Assembly (NCBI GenBank): GCA_947455215.1
Contig: CANGNA010000011.1
Location: forward strand, 17,697 to 81,696
Source of the DNA: Chitinophagaceae bacterium
GTDB taxonomy: Bacteria > Bacteroidota > Bacteroidia > Chitinophagales > Chitinophagaceae
Length of the DNA: 64,000 bases
Direction: 5' to 3'
Shown here: positions 43,369 to 51,875 of the stretch, in pieces
Position numbering within the stretch: position 1 is the first letter of the stretch
How the letters are laid out: each line of letters begins with the position of its first letter
Notes under the pieces: model-generated
Database searches by the model: none
The model's input: only the letters and a program-made list of their open reading frames with translations
Told to the model about the DNA's origin: nothing
Position numbers and translations under genes: made by a program

Positions 43369-43941
43369 TTAAAACAATTCCTTCTCCACCAGCTCGCAAA
43401 TGATATGTCCTATTGTAATATGCGACTCCTGTATCCTTGGAGTGTCCTTACTAGGCACGTTCAGCAGATGGTCGCACATATCTTTGAGCTTTCCTCCTGT
43501 TTCACCTGTTAAACATACACTAATCATGCCTAATTCTTTGGCCTGCTCTACTGCTTTGATAATATTAACAGAGTTGCCGGAGGTGGTCAGTCCTACCAAC
43601 ACATCGCCCTTGCGGCCCATACCCTTTACCATACGGCTGTATACTACATCAAAGCTATAGTCGTTGGCTACTGCCGTCATGTACGATGTGTTGCAGTGCA
43701 GCGCCTCTGAGGGCAGCGGGTTACGATCGGTATAAAAACGACCGCTGAATTCAGCCGCCAGGTGCTGGGCATCGGCAGCACTGCCACCATTGCCACAGAA
43801 CAGCACTTTATTACCATTGCGGAATGCATTGGTGATCAGCTCTGTAACAGCCTGTATGCGACCTAACAGCGCTTCATCTGATAATATTTTATGCTTAACT
43901 TCTATAGAAGCCTGCAGTACGTCTTTTATTTTCTGTTGCAT
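43369..43941 (-). CDS. gmhA: Phosphoheptose isomerase (SIS domain)
   Basis: 190-residue sedoheptulose-7-phosphate isomerase, first step to heptose for surface glycans. The SIS fold is clear: NGNKVLFCGNGGSAADAQHLAAEFSGRF binds the sugar phosphate, DVLVGLTTSGNSVNIIKAVEQAKELG is the second phosphate loop, and ISVCLTGETGGKL and HITIGHIICELVE complete the GmhA pattern, with active-site Glu and His. Length is standard. First gene of gmhA-gmhB; the kinase and nucleotidyl-transferase steps are not in this window. Confidence 0.92.
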   Translation of the reverse strand: MQQKIKDVLQASIEVKHKILSDEALLGRIQAVTELITNAFRNGNKVLFCGNGGSAADAQHLAAEFSGRFYTDRNPLPSEALHCNTSYMTAVANDYSFDVVYSRMVKGMGRKGDVLVGLTTSGNSVNIIKAVEQAKELGMISVCLTGETGGKLKDMCDHLLNVPSKDTPRIQESHITIGHIICELVEKELF

Positions 43942-44223
43942 ATTGATACTGTCAAAATAAAGAATAAATTTTCACACAAAGAACAAAACAACCGGGATGC
44001 ACATGGTTGAATTTGATTTTAACATTTACAGCATTATCACACCCTGTTTCAGCCACCACTGCTCTTAGTGCGAATAAAATTAATGCGTAATGTATTCCGC
44101 GAAAAATATCCTTTGTTAGTATAAACGGAGCAAGCATTGAAAATGTTGGGTGTTGGAAAAAAAGTTGCAATCAACTGACAGATAAAATATTAAAGTGTAT
44201 TTTCATGAGACAATTCTGGTCTG
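43942..44223. other. Intergenic region before the FG-GAP protein gene
   Basis: 282 bases between gmhA and a divergent gene. I see no ORF, tRNA, repeat array or strong hairpin. Confidence 0.5.
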
Positions 44224-45873
44224 ATGAAACAACTGTTTGCTTGTCTGCTGTCTTTACTGGTGGTGAATGCCGGCGCTCAATCGGTAAAATGGCATTACAA
44301 CCTGCGCGATGTAAGCTTCGGGCAAACCACCGCCAAAGATGTAGACGGTGATGGTAAGCTGGAGCTGATCTTCAGCACCTATTGGAACGACAGCAATGTG
44401 TACTGCCTGAATGCAGAGGATGGATCGCTGAAGTGGAAGCACAGGCAACCCGGACCTGGTGGTGGCTGCAACGATGCTGGTCCGCTGTTGTTCAACCCGT
44501 TCAATAATGGCAATTATAAAGTAGTGGTACCGGGATCGTGCATGGATACCACTTTCTGCTACGATGCCGATAGCGGCTATGTGCAATGGAAAACGGTAAC
44601 CGGTGGCGGCGACTCCCCACCGAGCATGGTAGACCTGGACCATGATGGCTACCCCGAAGTGCTGCATGGCACCTTCTTTGGCAACGTAAAATGCCTGGAT
44701 GGCAGAACAGGTGCTACCAGGTGGACACTGGCCGTAGATGCCAATGCTGCTATTGAAAGCGAGCCGACCATTACCTATGGCACAGACACGGTGTTTACCG
44801 TAGGCACCTGGGACTTTACCTACGATAGCAATCGCATAGCCTGCTACAAAACAGCCGACCACAGCCTGAAATGGAAGTACTATGTGCATGATCTGCTATA
44901 TCATGGCCCGGCTACGGGCGACCTGTTCCGTACCGGGCAGAAACAACTGGTAATGGGCGACTACAGCGGCTACCTGTATTGCCTGAATGCCGCAGACGGA
45001 TCGCTGCGGTGGAAGGACTCGGTATCTAAACAGAGTGGTGGCTACATTGGCGCACCGGTAACCCTGGCCGATCTGAACAATGACGGCTACCTGGACATCA
45101 TATACATGGATGGCAGCATGGTAAGGGCCGTGAACCGGAACGACACCGAACTATGGCGCTACACCCCACCCTCCGACTTTACCGACTTCCGCGGAGCCGT
45201 GGTGGCCGATGTGAATAACGACAACATAAAAGACGTGACCTTTGCCAGCTACTGGGGCAAGGTAATATCGCTGGATGGCGCTACAGGCGCTGTTATCCGC
45301 AGCTTCGACACCCGCGCCTATGCAGCAGACAGCCTGGGCAATACCAGCAGTATTTACGAGATAGATAATGCCCCGATAATTGCTGACTTTGACCACGACG
45401 GCATACTGGATGTGTTTGTGATAGGCGGCAAGGGCCGCAGCGATACATCGACCTACAACGACTATGGCTATGCTTTCTGCCTCAACTGGGGCGTAGGTAA
45501 AGGGCCAGATTGGCTGATGTTCCGCCACGACGAACAGCGTACCGGCTGCCTGTGCGATATAAATGGCTTACCACTCGCCGTAGCCGATGCACAAACACAA
45601 ACCACCGACCAACCTAAGCTATACCCCAACCCCACCAACGGCGCCTTTACCCTATCTTACCACAATAAAGGCGACAGGCAAGACATTGAATATATTTTAT
45701 TGGATATGACAGGCCGCGAAGTGACCACCACCCACCATAGCACAGCAGAACATGGCGATAATACCCTATCTATACCTGCCACAGTATCGGCCACCTTACC
45801 CAATGGCAACTATATGCTATCCGTTAAGGGCGAAACGATAAACTGGCATGTACGGGTTACAATAGAGAGGTAG
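44224..45873 (+). CDS. Secreted FG-GAP/PQQ-repeat protein with T9SS signal
   Basis: 549-residue secreted protein. Signal peptide MKQLFACLLSLLVVNAGAQS. The body is a beta-propeller built of units of the type KDVDGDGKLELIFSTYWNDSNVYCLNAEDGSLKWKH, VDLDHDGYPEVLHGTFFGNVKCLDGRTGATRW, LADLNNDGYLDIIYMDGS, ADVNNDNIKDVTFAS, ADFDHDGILDVFVIGG: calcium-binding DxDxDG loops (FG-GAP/VCBS) mixed with PQQ-like LDGxTGxxxW blades. The last 80 residues form a T9SS type A sorting domain (LYPNPTNGAFTLSY, IEYILLDMTGREVTT, LPNGNYMLSVKG). It is probably a surface adhesin-like or sugar-binding protein; no enzyme motif is seen. Confidence 0.9.
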   Translation: MKQLFACLLSLLVVNAGAQSVKWHYNLRDVSFGQTTAKDVDGDGKLELIFSTYWNDSNVYCLNAEDGSLKWKHRQPGPGGGCNDAGPLLFNPFNNGNYKVVVPGSCMDTTFCYDADSGYVQWKTVTGGGDSPPSMVDLDHDGYPEVLHGTFFGNVKCLDGRTGATRWTLAVDANAAIESEPTITYGTDTVFTVGTWDFTYDSNRIACYKTADHSLKWKYYVHDLLYHGPATGDLFRTGQKQLVMGDYSGYLYCLNAADGSLRWKDSVSKQSGGYIGAPVTLADLNNDGYLDIIYMDGSMVRAVNRNDTELWRYTPPSDFTDFRGAVVADVNNDNIKDVTFASYWGKVISLDGATGAVIRSFDTRAYAADSLGNTSSIYEIDNAPIIADFDHDGILDVFVIGGKGRSDTSTYNDYGYAFCLNWGVGKGPDWLMFRHDEQRTGCLCDINGLPLAVADAQTQTTDQPKLYPNPTNGAFTLSYHNKGDRQDIEYILLDMTGREVTTTHHSTAEHGDNTLSIPATVSATLPNGNYMLSVKGETINWHVRVTIER

Positions 45874-45959
45874 TTACATTAATTTACATTTTATCGGCCT
45901 GCAAAAGCCACATAAGACACAGACCGAAAACGGGAAAAAGACAAAAGAAGGAGTAACAA

Positions 45960-46511
45960 ATGAAAATAGATAAACTTATTATTGGAATGGCCTTTTTTAT
46001 ATCATGTTGCACATCAAATAAACAAAACAAGGCGCAACACATAGGTAAAAAGAGTATCGTTCAGATCAATGATTCTATATCTATCGTATCATATTTTGAC
46101 AGTACTTCGAATGAACGAACAGAAATCTATATTAATAATAAAGACAAAACAAATACATCAGAAAAAACATACTGGTTAAACGGAAGACTAAAGAAGGAAT
46201 GTGGCTTTCTATACGGACTTAAAAATGGAAAATCTGTTGAGTGGGACAGTACCGGAAATTTAAGTGTTGTGGAACATTATGACAAAGGAGTTATCAATGG
46301 AGAAAGAACAATGTACAAATCGAATGGTATCATATGGCTACACGGTATTTATAAAAATGGGAAAATGGTCTCAAATCTCAATAAAGAATACGAACTAAAA
46401 GATAAAGAACGAGAGTTATATGAAGGATTTAAAGAGGCAGGAATGGATTCAATTTCTGCCTCTAATGCTGTAAACAAAATATTAGAGCATTATCAGAAAG
46501 AGCACTATTGA
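45960..46511 (+). CDS. Lipoprotein with MORN/YwqK-like repeats
   Basis: 183-residue AT-rich gene product. Signal with a lipobox-like end (GMAFFISCCTSNKQ), so probably a lipoprotein. Residues 70-140 hold three or four MORN_2-type repeats (TYWLNGRLKKECGFLYGLKNGKSVEWDSTGNL, VVEHYDKGVINGERTMYKSNG, IWLHGIYKNGKM), as in YwqK-type antitoxin-like proteins. A charged helical tail follows. First gene of an AT-rich islet that also holds a toxin-like and an immunity-like gene; a role in protection from that toxin is possible but unsupported. Confidence 0.75.
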   Translation: MKIDKLIIGMAFFISCCTSNKQNKAQHIGKKSIVQINDSISIVSYFDSTSNERTEIYINNKDKTNTSEKTYWLNGRLKKECGFLYGLKNGKSVEWDSTGNLSVVEHYDKGVINGERTMYKSNGIIWLHGIYKNGKMVSNLNKEYELKDKERELYEGFKEAGMDSISASNAVNKILEHYQKEHY

Positions 46512-46543
46512 TAGTGGGTAGTGTATTCAATATGTTTCATGTC

Positions 46544-46865
46544 CCCCGTTCAGCGTAGTGTTCTAAAAGAAAAGAAACAAAAACAGTTCGGCGAAGTCTT
46601 TTTGACTTCGCTGTGCCGGAGTGGCGATCTCCGCATCGCCTGAATAAACCAATATAACCATGAGTGACAGCAACCAGATACACGACCAGTATGGCACCTA
46701 CTATACAACACCAACCATTGTGGATCAGTTATTGCTGACTGATAAACCAGGTATTGTAAACGCAACACCATAGGGATTTTAGATATTAGCGATCCGAAGA
46801 TCGCCTCACCACCATAGCGAAGTCAGAGACTTCGCCAAACTGTAAGAAGACTACGCTGAACGGGG
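46544..46865. mobile_element. MITE-like inverted-repeat element
   Basis: About 322 bases bounded by perfect 15-base terminal inverted repeats, CCCCGTTCAGCGTAG (46544-46558) and CTACGCTGAACGGGG (46851-46865). Inside each end lies an inverted copy of a longer hairpin block: GGCGAAGTC...GACTTCGC at about 46590-46611 and AGCGAAGTC...ACTTCGCC at about 46816-46836, then a GGCGATCT block with its own inverted form. No transposase gene is inside. Flanking target duplications are not evident. It fills most of the 393-base gap between the MORN lipoprotein and the toxin-like gene. Confidence 0.65.
46660..46773 (+). CDS. 37-residue micro-ORF inside the inverted-repeat element
   Basis: ATG to TAG, MSDSNQIHDQYGTYYTTPTIV and a hydrophobic/Pro end (GIVNATP). 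Standard composition and a start just after the left hairpin block, but no family and no clear ribosome-binding site. It could be a fragment of a larger lost gene rather than a functional peptide. Confidence 0.3.
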   Translation: MSDSNQIHDQYGTYYTTPTIVDQLLLTDKPGIVNATP

Positions 46866-46904
46866 CCATTCTCATTTGAATATATAACTAACGATAACAT
46901 TCTA

Positions 46905-47495
46905 ATGGGTACATACTATAAACCGTTGGAATCAGTAGTAAAATCTGACGCCTTAATAAATGCTATGCAATCTGCACAAAAAAGTACAACATTTACTACA
47001 TTACAAACAAAGGCAAATCTAGTTAATAGAACAGTAACGAATGACAATTCTGGTACCTATACAATTGATGCTACTGGTAATATAAATATTGATGGCCGAG
47101 AGAATGTAGAAAGAACCATATTAGGTCTTACATGGGAAATGACAAATTCAAGTAATCATACTAAGCTAGATGACTTCTCCGCAAAAGCTAGAAAAGGAAC
47201 TATATCTCGGGTAGACTTTATAAAAGGAAAACTTAAAGTTGAAGCGGAGGCTTTTGTTAATCAGGCGTTGGTAGCCGATGATTTAAATATTAGCGACCCA
47301 ATGACAGCGAGCTTCAGTGAGGGGATTTCAAAGGTTAAGTCTGGTGCAATGACAAAAGATCAGTTACTTACTTCAATTGCTGAATGGGGATATAAAAATG
47401 CTGTAACAAAATTGCCTGACGGCACCAGTGCTAAAGTCGCAGATTTATATGGACAGCAATATGATAAAGAACATGCAAAAAAAAATCCTGAATAA
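46905..47495 (+). CDS. Toxin-like C-terminal domain protein, unknown
   Basis: 196-residue AT-rich gene product with no signal peptide. Seen: a small beta segment (TVTNDNSGTYTIDATGNINIDG, 44-64), a central helix ILGLTWEMTNSSNHTKL (72-88) placed like the active-site helix of some secreted toxin domains but without their HExxH, and a helical second half (EAEAFVNQALVADDLNIS) ending in a polar Lys/Glu tail. I cannot name the family. The reading frame stays open upstream of the ATG until a TGA inside the right inverted repeat (46857-46859), so this may be the C-terminal piece of a larger polymorphic toxin cut by that element. The next gene follows after 2 bases. Confidence 0.6.
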   Translation: MGTYYKPLESVVKSDALINAMQSAQKSTTFTTLQTKANLVNRTVTNDNSGTYTIDATGNINIDGRENVERTILGLTWEMTNSSNHTKLDDFSAKARKGTISRVDFIKGKLKVEAEAFVNQALVADDLNISDPMTASFSEGISKVKSGAMTKDQLLTSIAEWGYKNAVTKLPDGTSAKVADLYGQQYDKEHAKKNPE

Positions 47496-47497
47496 AG

Positions 47498-47941
47498 ATG
47501 AAGAAGATAATATTTCTTATTTGGTTCTTACTAATTTCAAGAACTGACGCTAATGCACAAAATTCGCTCTCTGATGATTTTCTTAGGAAAGTAAAAGCGT
47601 TGAACAATCATTCAATGCAATTTAGCTTAAGTATGCCTATAAGGGATAGTTTTAGAGACAACGTATTTTGGCAAATAAAATATATAATCCTTATTAATGA
47701 TACATCGTTACAGAAAAGTTGTAGTAATTTATATGTAAACAAGGAAGTTCTTTCAAAACTAATCGAATTGCTAGATACCGACAATCAAGACTGGTTAGGT
47801 AATATGTTATTATATCACCTAACAAAAAGTAATGCAATTGAACTTTCGGTATATCTTCCTGAGAATATTGTAGCGTGGAAAAAAGAAAGAAAAGTAAAAG
47901 ATAAAAATATTTGGCTAAAGTATTTGTCGGATATTAGGTAG
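47498..47941 (+). CDS. Small exported protein, possible immunity partner
   Basis: 147-residue AT-rich gene product with signal peptide MKKIIFLIWFLLISRTDANAQ. The rest is helical with charged ends (DDFLRKVKALNNHSM, KKERKVKDKNIWLKYL) and one Cys. No family recognised. Its start lies two bases behind the stop of the toxin-like gene, and it shares its base composition, so the pair was probably gained together. An immunity function against an exported toxin would fit its expected periplasmic place. Confidence 0.6.
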   Translation: MKKIIFLIWFLLISRTDANAQNSLSDDFLRKVKALNNHSMQFSLSMPIRDSFRDNVFWQIKYIILINDTSLQKSCSNLYVNKEVLSKLIELLDTDNQDWLGNMLLYHLTKSNAIELSVYLPENIVAWKKERKVKDKNIWLKYLSDIR

Positions 47942-47964
47942 GGTAATGTTACAGATTTGTTGAT

Positions 47965-48141
47965 TTACCTATGTGCATTACGCACTTTGGCATCGCGTAT
48001 ATAGGTATCAATAAGATCAAACAGAATATTACGTTTAGGCTCATCCAGTTTTTAGTATTTCTTGGAATCTTGCTAGTGTCTTTTTATCGAAGTCGCTACC
48101 TACCCTGCTGGCCGTAGTTTTGTCTAACTGCTCGGCGTATG
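47965..48141 (-). pseudogene. Broken C-terminus of an HTH (XRE-type) regulator
   Basis: On the minus strand, about 60 codons read AEQLDKTTASRVGSDFDKKTLARFQEILK, then after a one-base shift LDEPKRNILFDLIDTYIRDAKVRNAHR and a stop at 47965. The pattern at the end is that of Bacteroidota XRE-family regulators. The N-terminal HTH part is missing, and the upstream sequence is a TCTCCTGAC-type repeat. It fills most of the 376-base gap before the next gene. Confidence 0.55.
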
Positions 48142-48317
48142 TCTCCTGACTACGTCGTGGCGGATGCCAGTCTCCTGACTGGCGAAACAAACAAATACAG
48201 TATCACCACAGTCGCTACAAAAACACCAAACCAATTCCGGCTTTGTGAATAATTCTTAAAACAGGAGATAGTTATCGCTTTTTGCATTTACTTTGCAATA
48301 CAAAGTGCTTTTAAAAT
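48142..48317. other. Gap with short direct repeat
   Basis: 176 bases. The word GTCTCCTGACT occurs twice (48141-48151, 48170-48180) around CACGACGTAG-like sequence and a GCCAGT...ACTGGC hairpin. No gene seen. Confidence 0.4.
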
Positions 48318-48713
48318 ATGAAAGGGTTTAGTATTTGGTTAGTGGCACAGCTGCTCAATGCAATAATAACCGGGCTATTCTTTGGTCCTGAATTTGCCGT
48401 ATTAGGTGGGGCTTTCGCAGCAGTGCTGGGTTTGCCGTGTATATTTCTTTTTGCAGGGTGGCTGGCATTATGCCGGAGAAAAAACGCCACACCCGCCAAT
48501 GCACAGATGCTCAGCCTGGTGTGCTTACCATTGATCACCGCTGTATTCTCATTCGGCACGGTAGCGGTCTTTGGCATTTACGATATATACACGCTTGCCA
48601 TTCCGTCGGTATGCGCTACCTTGATATCGGTAGCGCTCTTCAGCAGATCGATAGGCAATGACATGAGCAGGCCAGACACAAATTCCCCGGAGCCGATCAA
48701 TTCTGAACAATGA
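48318..48713 (+). CDS. Four-helix membrane protein, unknown
   Basis: 131-residue inner-membrane protein with four predicted helices (about 5-24, 27-48, 65-86, 88-108) and a short polar C-terminus with Ser/Pro/Glu. No family recognised. Its TGA stop overlaps the ATG of the next gene by one base-step (ATGA), so it is translationally coupled to the MpaB-like protein and may be its membrane partner. Confidence 0.75.
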   Translation: MKGFSIWLVAQLLNAIITGLFFGPEFAVLGGAFAAVLGLPCIFLFAGWLALCRRKNATPANAQMLSLVCLPLITAVFSFGTVAVFGIYDIYTLAIPSVCATLISVALFSRSIGNDMSRPDTNSPEPINSEQ

Positions 48714-49465
48714 GCACATTTGTACAACAAGATTCGATAGTGCGCCGCATATGGGGCGATAGTGATGTGGTGCTGTTCATCTTTGCCGGCTCGGCAGCAG
48801 AGTTTGCGCTTAACAAGGCTGTAGACTGGCTGTACTTTACCGGCAAGCTACCGTCAGATCCGCTGGGCAGGCTTTTCTCTACCGTTGCCTATGCACACAG
48901 GATCATTTTTGCCGACACCGATACCGCACACAAGGCCATAGATGCCATGGCAGCCATACATGGCGCTGTAGAACAAAACAGGGGCGCCAAAATACCCGAC
49001 TGGGCCTACCGCGATGTGTTGTATATGCTGATAGATTACTCCATAGCGGCATACGAAGTGCTGGAACGCAAGCTGACCGGCGATGAGAAAGAAGAAGTGT
49101 ATAACGTATTCTTTCGCATGGGTAGCAGGATGGGCCTGAAAGAACTGCCCCCTACCTACGAAACATGGCTGCCCGACAGGCATGCACATATGCGGGAAGA
49201 CCTGGTATATAACCAATACACGCCCGATCTGTTCCTGCAATATAAAAAGCACCTGGGTGTTGTGCGCTACCACATACTGTTACAGGTACAAGCCATACTG
49301 GCACATGGCCAGGTAGCCAGGCTGCTGAAGTTCAAGCCCGGCAAGGCATTCGGTGTACTGCTGAGCACTTATGGCAAGATACGGCACCTGGTTATAGCCA
49401 GGTGGGCAAGAGCGCTGCTGTTACCCCCTGCTTATAAAGACCAGATAGCCGCATTGAATAAGTGA
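48710..49465 (+). CDS. MpaB-like oxygenase (DUF2236)
   Basis: 251-residue protein of the DUF2236/MpaB family, related to the rubber oxygenase LcpK and to MpaB, haem or metal-dependent oxygenases of hydrophobic substrates. Seen: SIVRRIWGDSDVVLFIFAGSAAEFAL near the start, PLGRLFSTVAYAHRIIFADTDTAHKAIDAMAAIHGAV, then PDWAYRDVLYMLIDYSIAAYEVL and RHAHMREDL. The conserved His residues that would bind metal (AHRIIF, IHGAV, RHAHM) are present. Substrate unknown. Coupled to the membrane protein gene before it. Confidence 0.85.
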   Translation: MSTFVQQDSIVRRIWGDSDVVLFIFAGSAAEFALNKAVDWLYFTGKLPSDPLGRLFSTVAYAHRIIFADTDTAHKAIDAMAAIHGAVEQNRGAKIPDWAYRDVLYMLIDYSIAAYEVLERKLTGDEKEEVYNVFFRMGSRMGLKELPPTYETWLPDRHAHMREDLVYNQYTPDLFLQYKKHLGVVRYHILLQVQAILAHGQVARLLKFKPGKAFGVLLSTYGKIRHLVIARWARALLLPPAYKDQIAALNK

Positions 49466-49490
49466 AACAGGAATACCTGACCTATCACCC

Positions 49491-49579
49491 CCGACATTCG
49501 ACAACGCGCTACGCTTGGTCGAATATCGTCCCCTCCCTGCCTGCCGGTAGGCAAGTTTGGCAAGAGGGGAGCTGCCCAC
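49491..49579. repeat. GC-rich inverted repeat between genes
   Basis: CGACATTCGAC (49492-49502) is roughly mirrored by GGTCGAATATCG (49517-49528), followed by a second hairpin CCCCTC (49530-49535) ... GAGGGG (49564-49569) that contains CTTGCC/GGCAAG. It resembles dispersed intergenic repeats of Bacteroidota. Function unknown. Confidence 0.45.
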
Positions 49580-49699
49580 TACCTAATTAACGCTACCAAC
49601 GATACAATAAGAAGGAGGCCATAGTTACAAGCCGGGGCAAGCTTTTATCATTTAGTTTAAAGTTGTTTCCCCTAAATTTGCCAGATACCAGGTTTACAG

Positions 49700-50464
49700 A
49701 TGTTGAAGGTTTTGAAAGTCATACTTACGGGTTGCTTAGTGAGCGCTGCATATTGTGCACAGGCGCAAACAGATGCACAGGCGTTAAAAAACTTCCAGCT
49801 ATCCTGCACCCGTGTAGCAGATGCCTACAAAAAGTTCAACGATTCCCTGGCAAAAGATTTCAGGAAGAAGGGGCTCAACTATCCGCCTAAAGACATTTAC
49901 CTGCGCGCCTTTAAAGCATCGAACGAACTGGAAGTATGGGGCCGCAACAATGAGACCAGCGAGTATAAACTGGTAAAGATGTTTCATATCTGCGCCATAT
50001 CTGGCCTGCTGGGGCCTAAGCGTGGCGAGGGCGACAGACAAGTACCGGAGGGATATTACTTCATAGACGACTTTAACCCCAAGAGCGAGTATTACCTGTC
50101 TATGTTGCTGAACTACCCCAACTATTCCGATAACCTGCTGGCCACCAAACCCAAAAAGGGCGGCGACATCTACATACATGGCGGCTGCGTAACCGTGGGC
50201 TGCCTGCCCATGACGGATGAGGGTATACAGGAAATATACACCCTGTGCCTGAATGCACGCGTGAACGGCCAGGAGAACATACCGGTACATATCTTCCCTA
50301 CCCGGCTGGATGCCAAGGGCTGGCTATACCTGAAGCGGGAATACCGCGACTACCCGCAAAGCATCGCCTTCTGGTACTCCCTGAAACCGGGTTACGATTA
50401 TTTTGAAAAGACACACAAACTGCTGCCGGTAATGTATAGCCCGGATGGCTATTATGTGAACTAA
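49700..50464 (+). CDS. YafK-like L,D-transpeptidase-fold protein
   Basis: 254-residue exported protein of the YkuD superfamily, YafK group (DpaA-like). Signal peptide MLKVLKVILTGCLVSAAYCAQA. The active-site box reads DIYIHGGCVTVGCLPMTDEGIQEIYTL, with the conserved His and Cys; the upstream substrate strand is EVWGRNNETSEYKLVKMFHICAISG. The known E. coli relative removes Braun lipoprotein from peptidoglycan; here the target is unknown. The first start, ATG 49700, is used. It stands alone. Confidence 0.9.
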   Translation: MLKVLKVILTGCLVSAAYCAQAQTDAQALKNFQLSCTRVADAYKKFNDSLAKDFRKKGLNYPPKDIYLRAFKASNELEVWGRNNETSEYKLVKMFHICAISGLLGPKRGEGDRQVPEGYYFIDDFNPKSEYYLSMLLNYPNYSDNLLATKPKKGGDIYIHGGCVTVGCLPMTDEGIQEIYTLCLNARVNGQENIPVHIFPTRLDAKGWLYLKREYRDYPQSIAFWYSLKPGYDYFEKTHKLLPVMYSPDGYYVN

Positions 50465-50603
50465 AAAGTCAAAAGTGAAAAGTCAAAAGTGGTTGCTTAC
50501 ATCAATTCTTTAGTTGTTTCTTTAAAAAGTACCCTATTAATTGCTGATTGTTTATTTTTGAGGATATTTTAAAAGATCGCTGCGCGGCAGCTGTTTATAT
50601 ATT

Positions 50604-51383
50604 ATGCAGGTAAGATCAATGGCAGAATTCGCTGCAAGCGGCGAAACACCGGAAATACTTTTTTGGGTAGGTTGTGCAGGCAGCTTCGACCAAAGGGCAC
50701 AAAAAGTGACCAAGGCCTTTGCCACTATATTGGATAAGGTAGGTGTTTCCTTTGCTATAATGGGCAAAGAAGAATCGTGCACAGGCGATCCTGCTCGCAG
50801 GGCCGGCAACGAGTTCCTGTTCCAGATGATGGCGTACAACAACATCAACCTGATGAACGCTTACGGCGTAAAAAAGGTGGTGACCACTTGTCCGCACTGC
50901 TTTAATATCCTTAAGAACGAATACCCTGCCCTGGGCGGTAATTACGAGGTGATCCACCACACTACCTTCCTGCAGCAGCTGATAGACGACGGCAAGATAA
51001 AACTGAAAGAAGGTGGCTCTTTCAAGGGCAAAAAAATCACCTACCACGATAGCTGCTACCTGGGCCGTGGCAACGGCATATACGAAGCACCGCGCAAGGT
51101 GCTGGAACTGTTTGAAACAGAGGTGATAGAAATGAAACGCTGCCGTAGTAACGGTATGTGCTGCGGCGCAGGCGGTGCGCAAATGTTCAAAGAAGAAGAA
51201 GCGGGTACCAGCCGTGTTAACTTCGACCGTGCTGAACAGGCCCTGGAAACAGGCGCAACCATTATTGCAGCCAACTGTCCTTTCTGCACTACCATGCTAA
51301 CAGATGGTGTGAAGAACAAAGAGAAGGAAGATAGCGTAAAAGTGATGGACATTGCCGAAATGGTAGCTATGTCGATGGCTTGA
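50604..51383 (+). CDS. CCG-domain Fe-S binding protein
   Basis: 259-residue protein with two cysteine-rich CCG (DUF224) domains as in heterodisulfide reductase HdrB, GlpC and LutA. First domain: WVGCAGSFDQR, TTCPHCFNILKNEYP; second: YHDSCYLGRGNGIYEAPRKVL, NGMCCGAGGAQMF and NCPFCTTML. Each binds a non-cubane or [4Fe-4S] type centre in relatives and passes electrons. It lacks the ferredoxin domain usually fused or encoded next door, so it should pair with another Fe-S oxidoreductase outside this window. It begins at a start that leaves no room for an extra domain. A CoA-binding protein gene follows 31 bases on. Confidence 0.88.
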   Translation: MQVRSMAEFAASGETPEILFWVGCAGSFDQRAQKVTKAFATILDKVGVSFAIMGKEESCTGDPARRAGNEFLFQMMAYNNINLMNAYGVKKVVTTCPHCFNILKNEYPALGGNYEVIHHTTFLQQLIDDGKIKLKEGGSFKGKKITYHDSCYLGRGNGIYEAPRKVLELFETEVIEMKRCRSNGMCCGAGGAQMFKEEEAGTSRVNFDRAEQALETGATIIAANCPFCTTMLTDGVKNKEKEDSVKVMDIAEMVAMSMA

Positions 51384-51414
51384 TAATTGTGTCGTTACCT
51401 GCAAATCGGGCTAT

Positions 51415-51777
51415 ATGAAGAACAAGACATTGGTAATGGGTGCGTCAGAAAACCCTGACCGCTACAGCAACCTCGCCATAAAAAAATTACTGGGTCAAGG
51501 GCACAAGGTAATGGCGCTCGGGCGCAGAAGGGGTTATGTAGATAGCGTGGAGATAATGACCGAAAAGGCCCCAGCCGACGACATAGATACCGTTACCATG
51601 TACTTAGGCGCTGCCCACCAGCAGGAATATTACGATTACATCCTCTCATTAAAGCCACGCCGCATCATCTTTAATCCCGGCGCCGAGAATGAGGACCTGG
51701 AAGACCTGGCCCGTGCCAATGGCATACAGCCCATTGAGGCTTGCACACTGGTGTTGCTAAGCACTGGCCAGTATTGA
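51415..51777 (+). CDS. CoA-binding domain protein
   Basis: 120-residue Rossmann-fold protein of the CoA-binding/YccU-like group. Seen: TLVMGASENPDRYSNLAIKKLLGQGHKVMALG, the nucleotide-binding strand and helix, PADDIDTVTMYLGAAHQ, and RIIFNPGAENEDLEDLARANGIQPIEACTLVLL, the C-terminal CoA/NAD pocket. In relatives it binds CoA, but a reaction is not known. It follows the Fe-S protein gene and may share its transcript. Confidence 0.88.
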   Translation: MKNKTLVMGASENPDRYSNLAIKKLLGQGHKVMALGRRRGYVDSVEIMTEKAPADDIDTVTMYLGAAHQQEYYDYILSLKPRRIIFNPGAENEDLEDLARANGIQPIEACTLVLLSTGQY

Positions 51778-51875
51778 TTTTTTCCCGTACAGAATTAATA
51801 TAAGCAATACGTACTATTGTGCTGCAATAATGCCTGCCTGCTTATCTTTACCCCGACCAAAAAACGACCATAAAA

